Shown: positions 1 to 10,348 of the stretch, piece after piece
Position numbering within the stretch: the first letter of the stretch is position 1
Layout of the letters: each line of letters begins with the position of its first letter
Assembly: GCF_000308655.1 (NCBI RefSeq)
Contig: NZ_BAGC01000052.1
Location: forward strand, 1 to 64,000
Origin: Nocardia niigatensis NBRC 100131
Lineage (GTDB): Bacteria; Actinomycetota; Actinomycetes; Mycobacteriales; Mycobacteriaceae
DNA length: 64,000 nucleotides
Reading direction: 5' to 3'
Translations under genes and position numbers: made by a program
The notes under the pieces: generated by a model
What the model saw: the letters and a program-made list of their open reading frames with translations, nothing else
Told to the model about the DNA's origin: nothing
Database searches by the model: none

Positions 1-1798
<1,798 letters not shown>

Positions 1799-2011
1799 GA
1801 ACAATTCCGCCTCTCCGAGCCTCTTGCCGAACCGTAAGAGCGTACGCAATACGCCTCCCCGCGCCTTCGGCGCCCGGCTGGGAGCCGTCGACCGTTGGGC
1901 ACGCTTGCCGGCGATCGAGAGCCGAACCGATTTCGGACGTGCCCCGGGAGTTGTCCGGAAGTCGCGAAATCAGCTGTCACGTCGGGATTTCAACCCCCGA
2001 ACGTCCCAGCC

Positions 2012-2941
2012 TCAGTTGTCGCCGACGATGCGGCGAGCACCCGGCACCGGGCCGTAGGCCGTGCGCACGCTGCGGCTCACGCCCGCGCCCGCGAGTTCGG
2101 CGGCGACGGTGACGGCGGCCTCCTCGCTTTCGCAGAGGAACGCGCAGGTCGGGCCGGAGCCGGACACGATGCCCGCGAGGGCGCCCGCGGTGACGCCCGC
2201 GCGCAGGGTGCGGCGCAGGTCGGGTTTGAGGGAGAGGGCCGCGGCCTGGAGGTCGTTGCCGAGCAGGGGGGCGAGCTGGGTGGCGTCGCCGGAGGCCAGG
2301 GCCTGCAGCAGTTCCTCGGGGTTGCCGAGTCGCGGCGGATCGCCGGCCGCGCGCAGGCGGTCGAGTTCGCGGAAGACGGCCGGGGTGGACAGGCCGTCCT
2401 TGGCCAGTGCCAGCACCCAGTGAAAGGTGTTGCGGGACAACACCGGAAGCAGCTTCTCGCCGCGGCCGCGGCCGAGCGCGGTGCCGCCGTGCAGGGAGAA
2501 GGGGATGTCGCTGCCGAGTTCGGCTGCGATATCGGACAATTCGGCACGGCCGAGGCCGAGTTCCCACAGGTCGTTCAGTCCGACCAGCGCCGCCGCGCAG
2601 TCCGCGCTGCCACCGGCCATGCCGCCCGCCACCGGAATGCCCTTGGTAATGGCGAAATCCACCAGGGGCGCGCGGCCGCCGAGGTCGGCCAGTTTGACGG
2701 CGGCCTGCCAGACCAGGTTGCCGCGATCGGTGGGCACCTCGTCGGCGCCCTCGCCGGTGACCTTGACCCGCAGCGTGGCGGAGGGCGTGATCTGGACGTC
2801 GTCGCTCAGCGACAGTGCCTGGAACACGGTGGTGAGGTCGTGGTAGCCGTCCTCGCGCAGGTCGCCGACCCCGAGGTGCAGGTTCACCTTCGCGGGCGCG
2901 CGCACGACGACAGGGCTGGGCACAACTGAGAGCACGCGCAC
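2012..2941 (-). CDS. ispE: 4-diphosphocytidyl-2-C-methyl-D-erythritol kinase
   Basis: GHMP kinase of the non-mevalonate isoprenoid pathway; it phosphorylates CDP-methylerythritol at the 2-hydroxyl using ATP. The 309-residue length fits the family. The N-terminal substrate motif PAKVNLHLGVGDLREDGYHD (about residues 16-35), the glycine-rich ATP motif VAGGMAGGSAD (about 108-118) and the C-terminal GIVSGSGPTCAF motif are all present. In M. tuberculosis ispE (Rv1011) directly follows rsmA. Here about 8 kb of other genes separates the two, although both remain on the same strand. Cytoplasmic and probably essential. Confidence 0.97.
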   Translation of the reverse strand: MRVLSVVPSPVVVRAPAKVNLHLGVGDLREDGYHDLTTVFQALSLSDDVQITPSATLRVKVTGEGADEVPTDRGNLVWQAAVKLADLGGRAPLVDFAITKGIPVAGGMAGGSADCAAALVGLNDLWELGLGRAELSDIAAELGSDIPFSLHGGTALGRGRGEKLLPVLSRNTFHWVLALAKDGLSTPAVFRELDRLRAAGDPPRLGNPEELLQALASGDATQLAPLLGNDLQAAALSLKPDLRRTLRAGVTAGALAGIVSGSGPTCAFLCESEEAAVTVAAELAGAGVSRSVRTAYGPVPGARRIVGDN

Positions 2942-2982
2942 AGCCTAGTCGACAGATTTCCCGCTCGAGTACTTGCGTCGGG

Positions 2983-3032
2983 TACCCGTGGGGGGTATGT
3001 TTCTGGATGTCGGGGATACCCCTACACCGTAT
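2983..3032 (+). promoter_or_regulatory. Candidate copper-repressor operator upstream of the cop operon
   Basis: A GC-rich dyad TACCCGTGGGGGGTA lies at 2983-2997, and a second short palindrome GGGGATACCCC at 3012-3022, between ispE and the divergent copper operon. CsoR-type copper repressors of actinobacteria bind TACCC/GGGTA dyads of this kind upstream of copZ-copA. No csoR gene is in the window, so regulation by CsoR is inferred. Confidence 0.5.
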
Positions 3033-3055
3033 GAAATCGAGCGAAGGAGACCACC

Positions 3056-3262
3056 ATGGCCACCAGCACCTACACCGTCACCGGCATGACCTGCGGCCAC
3101 TGCGTCGGTTCGGTGCAGAAGGAGATCGGCAAGATCGACGGTGTCACCAGCGTGGATGTGGATCTGGCCACCGGCCTGGTCAAGGTCGAGTCCACCGCCC
3201 CGATCGCCGACGCCGATGTGGTCGCCGCCGTCGACGAAGCCGGTTACGAGGTGGCGGTGTGA
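3056..3262 (+). CDS. Small HMA-domain copper chaperone (CopZ-like)
   Basis: A 68-residue stand-alone heavy-metal-associated domain. The metal site GMTCGHC (Cys at about residues 13 and 16) is followed by a ferredoxin-like fold ending DEAGYEVAV. Proteins of this size bind Cu(I) in the cytoplasm and hand it to the HMA domain of a P1B ATPase, which here is encoded two genes downstream. The start is supported by the GAAGGAG ribosome-binding site before ATG 3056. Its TGA overlaps the GTG of the next gene (GTGTGA), indicating translational coupling in a three-gene operon. Confidence 0.93.
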   Translation: MATSTYTVTGMTCGHCVGSVQKEIGKIDGVTSVDVDLATGLVKVESTAPIADADVVAAVDEAGYEVAV

Positions 3263-4176
3263 ACGATCGACTGAAGTTCGCCGCCTTCGGTGGCGGACTG
3301 GTCGTCTTGTTCGGAGCCGCGCTCGGCATCGGCGCCCTGGTGGGCGACCGATCGGGCGCGGCCCCGGCCGAAGCCGGCCCCGACCACAGTCAGCACGACG
3401 CCGCCGCGGCGACGGGCCTGCAGGACAGCCTCTCCGGCTACACCCTCAGCGACATCAGCGCCCCGCCCGTCCCCGATCAGCAAGGCGCACTGCGATTCCG
3501 GATCACCGGACCGCAGGGCACCGTCACCCGGTACGACAACCTGCACGAGAAGGACCTGCACCTGATCGTGGTCCGTTCGGACGCGAGCCAGTTCCGGCAC
3601 GTGCATCCGGCCCGGGCCGCCGACGGCACCTGGTCCATCGACTGGAAGTGGGCCGAACCCGGCAGCTACCGCGTGTTCGCCGACTTCTCCCCCACCGGCG
3701 GGCCCGGCGAGCTGGTGCTCAGCCGCACCATCGCGGTCGCGGGGAACGTGACCGACAAGCCGCTGCCGCCGGTCTCGCGGACCGCCGAGGTGGATGGGTA
3801 TCGCGTCACCGTGAACGGCGACCTGAACACCGCGGGCAGCGAGCTCACCTTCACCGTCACCCGCGACGGCAAGCCGGTGACCGATCTGCAGCCCTACCTG
3901 GGCGCGTACGCTCACCTGGTAGCGCTGCGGGCCACGGACCTGGCCTACCTGCACGTCCATCCCGAGGGCGAGGTCGGCAAGACCGCACCCGGCCCCGCCG
4001 TCGTCTTCCACGCGGCCGTTACCTCCCAACCGGCTGCGCCGAGTGACGGCAGGTACCGCCTGTATCTGGACTTCCAGCACGGTGGCGCGGTCCACACCGC
4101 GGAATTCACCGACGAAGCATCCACCGCCGCATCCGATTCGGATGCGCCCGCCCACCACGGAGGAGGTCACTCATGA
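3259..4176 (+). CDS. Membrane-anchored His-rich protein of the copper operon
   Basis: A 305-residue protein starting at GTG 3259, which overlaps the previous stop. One N-terminal hydrophobic segment (about residues 7-27) anchors it, with the rest predicted outside the membrane. The exported part has two beta-rich segments with repeated HVHP signatures (FRHVHPA and LHVHPEG) and His-rich ends (DHSQHD after the anchor, HHGGGHS at the C-terminus). The histidines suggest periplasmic or cell-wall copper binding. Genes like this often sit between copZ and copA in actinobacteria, but I know of no established biochemical role. Its stop overlaps the copA start (ATGA). Confidence 0.85.
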   Translation: MNDRLKFAAFGGGLVVLFGAALGIGALVGDRSGAAPAEAGPDHSQHDAAAATGLQDSLSGYTLSDISAPPVPDQQGALRFRITGPQGTVTRYDNLHEKDLHLIVVRSDASQFRHVHPARAADGTWSIDWKWAEPGSYRVFADFSPTGGPGELVLSRTIAVAGNVTDKPLPPVSRTAEVDGYRVTVNGDLNTAGSELTFTVTRDGKPVTDLQPYLGAYAHLVALRATDLAYLHVHPEGEVGKTAPGPAVVFHAAVTSQPAAPSDGRYRLYLDFQHGGAVHTAEFTDEASTAASDSDAPAHHGGGHS

Positions 4177-6413
4177 GCGCCCCGGCGCCCGAGCGTTCGA
4201 TCGAACTCGATATCGGTGGGATGACCTGCGCCTCTTGCGCGGCCCGGATCGAGAAGAAGCTCAACCGGATGGACGGCGTCACCGCCTCCGTCAACTACGC
4301 GACCGAGAAGGCGAGGGTCAGCTTTCCCGACTCGGTGAGCACCGATGACCTGATCGCCAAGGTCGTCGACACCGGCTACACCGCCGCCGTGCACCACACG
4401 GAACCGGTGAAAGCCGAGACGGCCGAGGCCGATTCGGCTCCGACTGCGGCGGATCTGTTGCGGCACAAGCTGCTGGTGACGCTGGCGCTGGCGGTGCCCG
4501 TGGTCGCCATGGGGATGTTCCCGGTGTTCCAGTTCACCAACTGGCAGTGGCTGTCGCTCACCCTGGCCGCTCCCATCGTGGTGTGGAGCGCTTCCCAGTT
4601 CCACCGCGCCGCCTGGGTGAACGCCAAGCACGGCGCGGCCACCATGGACACGCTGATCTCGCTGGGCACACTGGCCGCCTTCGGCTGGTCGGTGTACGCG
4701 CTGTTCTGGGGCAACGCCGGCATGCCCGGCATGAAGCACCCGTTCAGTTTCGCCATCGAGCGCGGTGATTCGTCCTCGGCCCTGTACTTCGAGGTCGCGG
4801 CCACCCTGGTCACGGCCATTCTGGCGGGGCGCTACTTCGAGGTGCGGTCCAAGGAGAAGGCCGGATCCGCCCTGCGGGCGCTGCTGGAACTGGGCGCCAA
4901 GGATGTCTCGGTGCTGCGTGACGGCGTCGAGACCCGCATCCCCATCGGCGAGCTGCGGGTCGGCGAGGAGTTCCTGGTCCGGCCCGGCGAGAAGATCGCC
5001 ACCGACGGCCTGGTGGTGAGCGGCAGTTCGGCTCTCGACATGAGCATGCTGACCGGCGAGTCCGTGCCGGTCGAGGCGGGTCCCGGCGATCAGGTCGTCG
5101 GCGCGACCGTGAACGCGGGCGGTCTGCTGACCGTGCGCGCCACCCGGGTCGGCGCGGATACCCAGCTGGCGCAGATGGCCTCGCTGGTCGAGGAGGCGCA
5201 GAATGGCAAGGCTCCGGTGCAGCGGCTGGCCGACCAGGTCGCGGGCGTGTTCGTCCCGATCGTCATCGCGATCGCAGTTGCGGCGCTGGGCTTCTGGCTC
5301 GGCACCGGCGCGGCCGTGGCGACCGCCTTCGGCGCGGCCGTCGCGGTGTTGATCATCGCCTGCCCGTGTGCCCTCGGATTGGCCACGCCCACCGCACTTC
5401 TGGTGGGTACCGGTCGCGGCGCGCAGCTGGGCATCCTGATCAAGGGCCCGCAGGTGCTGGAGTCGACGCGGCGCATCGACACCGTGGTGCTGGACAAGAC
5501 CGGCACCGTCACCACCGGCAAGATGACGCTCGCCGAGGCGATTCCGGGCGCCGGGGTGGACACCGACGAGCTGTTGTCGGTGGCCGCGGCCGTGGAGCAC
5601 GGCTCCGAGCACCCGGTCGCCAAGGCCGTGGTCGCCGGTGCGGCCGAGCGCGGACTCGACACCGAGCGGGTGGAGCAGTTCGTCAGCCACGGCGGCAAGG
5701 GCGTGCACGGCCTGGTCGGTGAGCGCGCGGTGGTCATCGGACGCACCGAGCTGCTGGAGGACTGGTCCATCACACTGCCGGAGTCCTTGGCGGAAGCCAA
5801 GATTCGGGCCGAGCGGGCCGGCCAGACGGCCATCGTGGTGGCCTGGGACGGGCAGGCTCGCGGCGTGCTGGTCATCGCCGACGCCGTGAAACCCACCAGC
5901 GCCCAGGCGATCTCGGAGATGAAGGCGCTGGGCCTGACCCCGGTGCTGCTGACCGGCGACAACGCGGCCACCGCCCGCACCGTCGCGGATCAGGTGGGCA
6001 TCGAGCGGGTCATCGCGGAGGTGCTGCCCAGCGACAAGCTGGACGTGGTCAAGAAGCTGCAGGACGAGGGCAAGGTGGTCGCCATGGTCGGCGACGGCGT
6101 CAATGACGCGGCCGCCCTGGCCCAGGCCGACCTGGGGCTGGCCATGGGCACCGGCACCGACGTCGCCATCCAGGCCGCCGACCTCACGCTGGTGCGTGAC
6201 GATCTGCGGTCGGTACCGACCTCGATCAAGCTGTCGCGGGCCACGCTGCGGACCATCAAGGGCAATCTGTTCTGGGCCTTCGGCTACAACGTGGCCGCCA
6301 TCCCGCTGGCCGCCGCGGGACTGCTGAACCCGATGCTCGCCGGTGCCGCCATGGCGTTGTCCAGCGTATTCGTGGTCAGCAACAGCTTGCGACTGCGCCG
6401 CTTTCGCGGATGA
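4173..6413 (+). CDS. copA: P1B-type copper-exporting ATPase
   Basis: A 746-residue heavy-metal P-type ATPase. It has one N-terminal HMA domain with the metal pair CASC (Cys19, Cys22), a membrane core with the Cu(I)-type CPC motif (residues 397-399, in IIACPCALGLATP), the phosphorylation motif DKTGT (Asp441), the P1B-specific SEHP motif and the hinge GDGVND (640-645). CPC plus the HMA domain specifies Cu(I)/Ag(I) efflux. The start overlaps the preceding stop by four bases, so the three copper genes are one transcription unit. A strong hairpin follows the gene. Confidence 0.97.
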   Translation: MSAPAPERSIELDIGGMTCASCAARIEKKLNRMDGVTASVNYATEKARVSFPDSVSTDDLIAKVVDTGYTAAVHHTEPVKAETAEADSAPTAADLLRHKLLVTLALAVPVVAMGMFPVFQFTNWQWLSLTLAAPIVVWSASQFHRAAWVNAKHGAATMDTLISLGTLAAFGWSVYALFWGNAGMPGMKHPFSFAIERGDSSSALYFEVAATLVTAILAGRYFEVRSKEKAGSALRALLELGAKDVSVLRDGVETRIPIGELRVGEEFLVRPGEKIATDGLVVSGSSALDMSMLTGESVPVEAGPGDQVVGATVNAGGLLTVRATRVGADTQLAQMASLVEEAQNGKAPVQRLADQVAGVFVPIVIAIAVAALGFWLGTGAAVATAFGAAVAVLIIACPCALGLATPTALLVGTGRGAQLGILIKGPQVLESTRRIDTVVLDKTGTVTTGKMTLAEAIPGAGVDTDELLSVAAAVEHGSEHPVAKAVVAGAAERGLDTERVEQFVSHGGKGVHGLVGERAVVIGRTELLEDWSITLPESLAEAKIRAERAGQTAIVVAWDGQARGVLVIADAVKPTSAQAISEMKALGLTPVLLTGDNAATARTVADQVGIERVIAEVLPSDKLDVVKKLQDEGKVVAMVGDGVNDAAALAQADLGLAMGTGTDVAIQAADLTLVRDDLRSVPTSIKLSRATLRTIKGNLFWAFGYNVAAIPLAAAGLLNPMLAGAAMALSSVFVVSNSLRLRRFRG

Positions 6414-6425
6414 GCGATAGCCGAG

Positions 6426-6457
6426 GGGCCGCCCGGATCACCGGATCCGGGCGGCCC
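6426..6457 (+). terminator. Hairpin terminator after copA
   Basis: Perfect 14-bp inverted repeat with arms at 6426-6439 and 6444-6457 and an ACCG loop, just after the copA stop. It is GC-rich and lacks a long T tract, as is common in high-GC actinobacteria. Confidence 0.75.
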
Positions 6458-6514
6458 TGTCGCATCGTGTTGAATGGCGGGTGACCACCGTCGTCCCCCT
6501 CCCGAGGAGACCCG

Positions 6515-7015
6515 TTGACCACCATCGCCGAATACCTGGCCACCGCCAAGATCGAGGCCGCACCGGTCGACCCCGCGGCCCCCGGAGCGCCCAAGGTCGC
6601 GGTCGGCGTTCCCGAAGGCTGGCAGCAGGTTCCGCCGAACATGTTTCCCGGCTCCTACGGCGTCTGGACCCAGGCCCCCGTGAACGGCTGGGCCGACAAT
6701 GCCGTGCTGCTGGTGGCCACCTTCACCCCGCCCGTCGATGCCGGTGAACTGCTCACCCACGCCTTCGACGACGCTCGCCGCCTCCCAGGCTGGCAGGACC
6801 TCGAGACCGACACCGACGACTTCGAGGGCTGGCCGTCGGCCGGCATCACCGGCATCTACACCGTCGAGCAGCTCACGCTCTGGGCGTACAACCGCTACAT
6901 CATCGTCGAATCCCCCAACGGCCAGTACCTGGTCCAGTTGACCATCACCACCCGCAACGACAGTGACGGCAGCGCCCCCACCACCCTCCTCGAGGGCCTG
7001 TCCATCTCGGCCTGA
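6515..7015 (+). CDS. LpqN/LpqT-like protein without signal peptide
   Basis: A 166-residue protein read from TTG 6515, chosen because CGAGGAGA sits just upstream. It resembles the LpqN/LpqT family of mycobacterial exported lipoproteins in the pattern VPEGWQQVP, a central W-rich beta region, and a C-terminal stretch with YNRYIIVESPNGQYLVQL. Unlike LpqN it has no signal peptide or lipobox, so it is probably cytoplasmic. Function is unknown; the LpqN family has been linked to envelope and host-interaction roles in mycobacteria. It is separated from copA by a terminator and converges with the next gene. Confidence 0.72.
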   Translation: MTTIAEYLATAKIEAAPVDPAAPGAPKVAVGVPEGWQQVPPNMFPGSYGVWTQAPVNGWADNAVLLVATFTPPVDAGELLTHAFDDARRLPGWQDLETDTDDFEGWPSAGITGIYTVEQLTLWAYNRYIIVESPNGQYLVQLTITTRNDSDGSAPTTLLEGLSISA

Positions 7016-7025
7016 CCCGCGCTGT

Positions 7026-7625
7026 TCAGCCCGGTTCGAGCTTGCCGCGTTCGCGCCGGCCGCGCAGCCGGCGCATCGCCCGGAATGCCGACCGGCCCAA
7101 CGCGATCAATACGATGAGCATCACGATGAAGGCCACCACCGGGACCACCAGTGCCAGAATCGTGAGAGCCAGCGAGACCCCGTCCTCGACGGTCGACACC
7201 ACCGGATTCCCCACGCCCGCAGTCGTTCCCGTGACCACCGGCCGCGCCACCGTGCGCCCGGCATGCACACTGCCCGCGGTGACGGCCCCGAGCACGGCGG
7301 CGACCGCGGGCGGCAGATGCGACGACAGACTCGCCTCGGCCGTGAACAGAATCGCCCCGGACACCGGAGCCACCAGCGTCCCGACCCCGTGCAGCACCGA
7401 ATCCAGGGCCGGGATCTTGTCCCCCACGAGATCGAGCACGAACAACACCCCGATCCCGATCAGGGCGGGAGTCGACGCCAGCCACCCGTAGGAGTCGCCC
7501 AGATCAACCCATCCCACCCGATCCGCGATCCCCACCACCAGCAACGGCAGCCAAGCATTCAACCCCGCGGCCCCCGACAGCCCGAAGGCCCCGAGCACCG
7601 CCCCCACCGCCGTCGTGATCTCCAT
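7026..7625 (-). CDS. DUF4126-type integral membrane protein
   Basis: A 199-residue membrane protein read from ATG 7625. It has several hydrophobic helices, a central AGLNAWLPLLVVGIADR segment, a TAGSVHAGRT motif, and a basic tail (RRLRGRRERGK) that predicts a cytoplasmic C-terminus. This pattern fits the DUF4126 family, whose function is unknown. The reading frame stays open further upstream to 7829, but the family homology and hydrophobic core begin at MEITTAVGAVLG, so the shorter start is preferred. No operon partner is evident. Confidence 0.75.
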   Translation of the reverse strand: MEITTAVGAVLGAFGLSGAAGLNAWLPLLVVGIADRVGWVDLGDSYGWLASTPALIGIGVLFVLDLVGDKIPALDSVLHGVGTLVAPVSGAILFTAEASLSSHLPPAVAAVLGAVTAGSVHAGRTVARPVVTGTTAGVGNPVVSTVEDGVSLALTILALVVPVVAFIVMLIVLIALGRSAFRAMRRLRGRRERGKLEPG

Positions 7626-7979
7626 GCCCCCAGTGTGGCCGCTGAGCCGCTCGACGGCGAGCAATGGCCGCGCGCCACCGAGACGAAATCCGCCCAGTAC
7701 GACAGCCATTACGGCTGGCACGCCGCCTTCTTCAGGCTCGGGCCAAGTCTCCGCCCAGGTGAGCACGAACCCCACTCCGTCCCAGCTGACCATCGACGTC
7801 CCCGCACCGAGCTGAGCACGTCCTGGCACGTCCGGACAGGTGATCCAGGTGCTCTGAGCATGAGCCGGCGGTAAACCGCGAAGAGCTGCGCGCGTCGATC
7901 CAGCGCAAGACCTCCGCGAAGCCCTTGCGGCACTGCGTGAATCAACGACCCTTACTGACGGACCGGAAAGGGCCGGGGC
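7626..7979. other. Intergenic stretch with no supported gene
   Basis: About 350 bases between the DUF4126 start and the MerR stop. Short open frames exist on both strands but none has a recognisable domain or ribosome-binding site. I see no repeat, hairpin or RNA gene here. Confidence 0.5.
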
Positions 7980-8666
7980 TCACTCTTCCAATCGGCCGAC
8001 GGCCTTCTCGATCTCGTCGGCGAAGGTGCTACCCCCGACTTCCCAGGCGGCGGCACGGAATCGGTCCAGGAACTGGTCCAGGTCGGCGCGCGATCCCTCA
8101 CCCGCATAGCCGAATCCTGCTGCGCCGGTGAATGTTTCGACAACCTTGTGCGCGACGTCCGCGATGCCGTCGCGAATTATCCTGTTCAGCGCCGCGGTCA
8201 CGGCGATGTCGGTGCCGAGGTCGTACAGCATCAACGCGCCCTTGAATGCGGCATGGTCCGGCACACGCCAGCCGTCACCCTCGCGCCGCAGAAAACCCGC
8301 CGCGACCAGCTCATCGGTGATCTCCGCGGGTCGCTCTCCGAGCGTGTCCGACAACCGGCGGTCATCGAGGAATGGGTGCCGCTGCTCCGGCGACGGGTCG
8401 TACGGAGCGAAGAGCGCACTCCACTGCGCACCCCGAGCGCGGACATCCGGACCGGCGTCGAACAGGCGCCGGATGCCGTCGAGCTTGAGCCCCTGCGCGC
8501 GCAGCGCCGCGATGCGATCCAGGCGCCGCAGATGGGTCTCGTCGAAAACGACCTCCTTGCCCGCCCTTTCCGGCTTCGGCAGCAATCCGACCTGCTGGTA
8601 GTAGCGGATGGTGCGCGCGGGTACGCCGCTGCGCTCGGCGAGTTCCTCGCGGCTGTAGGTGCCCAC
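7980..8666 (-). CDS. MerR family transcriptional regulator
   Basis: A 228-residue protein, start GTG 8666. The N-terminal winged helix (residues 3-70) has the MerR pattern SREELAERSGVPARTIRYYQ followed by LLPKP and a helix linked to DETHLRRLDRIAALRAQG. The C-terminal part is long and helical without the Cys signatures of metal or redox MerR proteins, suggesting an organic effector. It is divergent from an acyl-CoA ligase gene, and the shared 92-bp gap holds a dyad placed like a MerR operator. It probably controls that gene and itself. Confidence 0.9.
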   Translation of the reverse strand: MGTYSREELAERSGVPARTIRYYQQVGLLPKPERAGKEVVFDETHLRRLDRIAALRAQGLKLDGIRRLFDAGPDVRARGAQWSALFAPYDPSPEQRHPFLDDRRLSDTLGERPAEITDELVAAGFLRREGDGWRVPDHAAFKGALMLYDLGTDIAVTAALNRIIRDGIADVAHKVVETFTGAAGFGYAGEGSRADLDQFLDRFRAAAWEVGGSTFADEIEKAVGRLEE

Positions 8667-8693
8667 GACGACAGTTTATCGATGCCACCGAAA

Positions 8694-8729
8694 ACTGTCA
8701 TTGACAGTAAATAGTGTCAAAGTTAGCGT
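8694..8729 (+). promoter_or_regulatory. Promoter with MerR-type dyad ahead of the acyl-CoA ligase
   Basis: Overlapping palindromes: ACTGTCATTGACAGT (8694-8708) is perfect about its centre, and TTGACA...TGTCAA spans 8701-8720. TTGACA (8701-8706) is a consensus -35 box. TAGCGT at 8724-8729, 17 bases on, could be the -10. A dyad lying between -35 and -10 is the classical MerR arrangement. Confidence 0.55.
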
Positions 8730-8758
8730 GATGCGGACCACTCGCAGAAGGGCGTCTC

Positions 8759-10297
8759 ATGTATCTCACCCAGGGCCTGCATCGCGCGGTGCAGCAGTAT
8801 CCGGACCGTCCGATGACCATTCACGGGGACCGGGTTCGTACCGCCGCCGAGGTTCACGATCGGGTGGCGCGGCTGGCGGGCGCGCTGCGTGGGCTCGGGG
8901 TGGGCGACGGTGATCGGGTCGCGATACTCGCGTTGAATTCCGACCGCTACCACGAGTATCTGCTGGCGGTGCCGTGGGCGAATGCCGTGCTCAATCCGGT
9001 CAACACGCGCTGGAGTGCGGCCGAAATCGCCTATTCGCTCACCGATTCCGGCACCCGGGTGCTGTTCATCGACGACGCGTTCGCGCCGATGGCCGACGCG
9101 CTGCGCGAGGCCGGGGCCGATGTTCTCGTCCACTGCGGCGACGGTCCGACGCCGGAGGGCATGCACTCCTACGAAAACCTCATCGCCACAACAACACCCA
9201 TTGCCGACGCGCGGCGGGGTGGCAATGAATTGGCCGGCATCTTCTACACCGGCGGCACCACCGGGTTTCCGAAGGGCGTCATGCTCAGCCATGCCAACCT
9301 GGCGACCTCCGCGCTCGGCGGTGTCGCCACCGGCTACCTGATGACACCGGGCACGGTCTTCCTGCACGCGGCGCCCATGTTCCACCTGGCCGACCTCGCC
9401 GGCTGGCAGGGCGTGCTGATGGTGGGCGGAACGCACGTGACCGTTCCGGTCTTCGAGCCGGCGGCCGTGCTCGCCGCCATCGAGACGCACCGGGTGACGG
9501 CCACCCTGCTCGTGCCGGTGATGATCCAGCTGCTGGCCGACCATCCCCGCGCCGCGACAGCCGACCTGTCCAGCGTCGAGCACGTCATGTACGGCGCGTC
9601 ACCGATCTCGGCGGCTGTACTGGAACGGGCGATGAAGGTGTTCGCCCGCGCCGGGTTCACCCAGGCCTACGGCCAGACCGAGGCCGCTCCCATCATCACC
9701 ATGCTCGGCCCCGAGGACCACCGGTCCGGCCGGTTGCGGTCGGCCGGACGCGCGGCCCCGCACAGCGAGGTCCGGGTGCTCGATCCCGATGGCGCCGACC
9801 TCCCCGCCGGCACCGTCGGCGAGGTGGCGGCCCGGGGCGGGCACGTCATGCTCGGGTACTGGAACAAGCCCGCCGAGACCGCGTCCGCCATGCGTGACGG
9901 CTGGCTGCTCACCGGCGACGGCGGCTACCTCGACGAGGACGGCTACCTCTACATCGTGGACCGGCTCAAGGACATGATCGTCACCGGCGGTGAGAACGTG
10001 TATTCGGCCGAGGTCGAGAACGCCGTCGCCGCACACCCGGCCGTCGCGGCCGTCGCCGTCATCGGCGTGCCGGACAGTGAATGGGGTGAGCGGGTGCACG
10101 CGGTCATCCAGTGCGCGCCCGGACGACAGGTGTCCCTCGACGAAATCCGCGAGCACACAAAGACTCTCATTGCCGGATACAAGGCCCCACGCAGCATCGA
10201 GGTCACCGACTCACTCCCGGTCTCGGGTGCGGGCAAGATCCTCAAACGCGATCTCCGGCAACGCCATTGGGGTGAGGCGGAGCGGCAGGTGCACTGA
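8759..10297 (+). CDS. Long-chain acyl-CoA synthetase / AMP-dependent ligase (FadD-like)
   Basis: A 512-residue ANL-superfamily enzyme that activates a carboxylic acid as acyl-AMP and transfers it to CoA. Motifs in order: P-loop YTGGTTGFPKG (about residue 162), AYGQTEAAP (about 303), GDGGYLDEDGYLYIVDR (about 384), and the catalytic lysine motif PVSGAGKILKR near the C-terminus. ATG 8759 has AGAAGGG upstream. Its expression probably depends on the divergent MerR regulator. The substrate cannot be read from the sequence; the short N-terminal region suggests a medium- or long-chain or aromatic acid. Confidence 0.92.
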   Translation: MYLTQGLHRAVQQYPDRPMTIHGDRVRTAAEVHDRVARLAGALRGLGVGDGDRVAILALNSDRYHEYLLAVPWANAVLNPVNTRWSAAEIAYSLTDSGTRVLFIDDAFAPMADALREAGADVLVHCGDGPTPEGMHSYENLIATTTPIADARRGGNELAGIFYTGGTTGFPKGVMLSHANLATSALGGVATGYLMTPGTVFLHAAPMFHLADLAGWQGVLMVGGTHVTVPVFEPAAVLAAIETHRVTATLLVPVMIQLLADHPRAATADLSSVEHVMYGASPISAAVLERAMKVFARAGFTQAYGQTEAAPIITMLGPEDHRSGRLRSAGRAAPHSEVRVLDPDGADLPAGTVGEVAARGGHVMLGYWNKPAETASAMRDGWLLTGDGGYLDEDGYLYIVDRLKDMIVTGGENVYSAEVENAVAAHPAVAAVAVIGVPDSEWGERVHAVIQCAPGRQVSLDEIREHTKTLIAGYKAPRSIEVTDSLPVSGAGKILKRDLRQRHWGEAERQVH

Positions 10298-10313
10298 CTT
10301 CGGACCGGATCCG

Positions 10314-10338
10314 GCCGGCGCGGATGACGCGCGCCGGC
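10314..10338. terminator. GC-rich hairpin between converging genes
   Basis: GCCGGCGCG at 10314-10322 pairs with CGCGCCGGC at 10330-10338 with a 7-base loop. It lies just after the acyl-CoA ligase stop and before the end of the converging decayed gene, where a bidirectional terminator would be expected. Confidence 0.5.
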
Positions 10339-10348
10339 GGCTGCCGGG

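Noticed and set aside
1895..2929. Plus-strand frame of 344 codons over ispE
   Set aside because: Entirely antisense to ispE, with no recognisable features.
4167..5708. 513-codon minus-strand frame over copA
   Set aside because: Antisense shadow; His/Asp/Arg-rich composition typical of the complementary frame of a GC-rich membrane ATPase.
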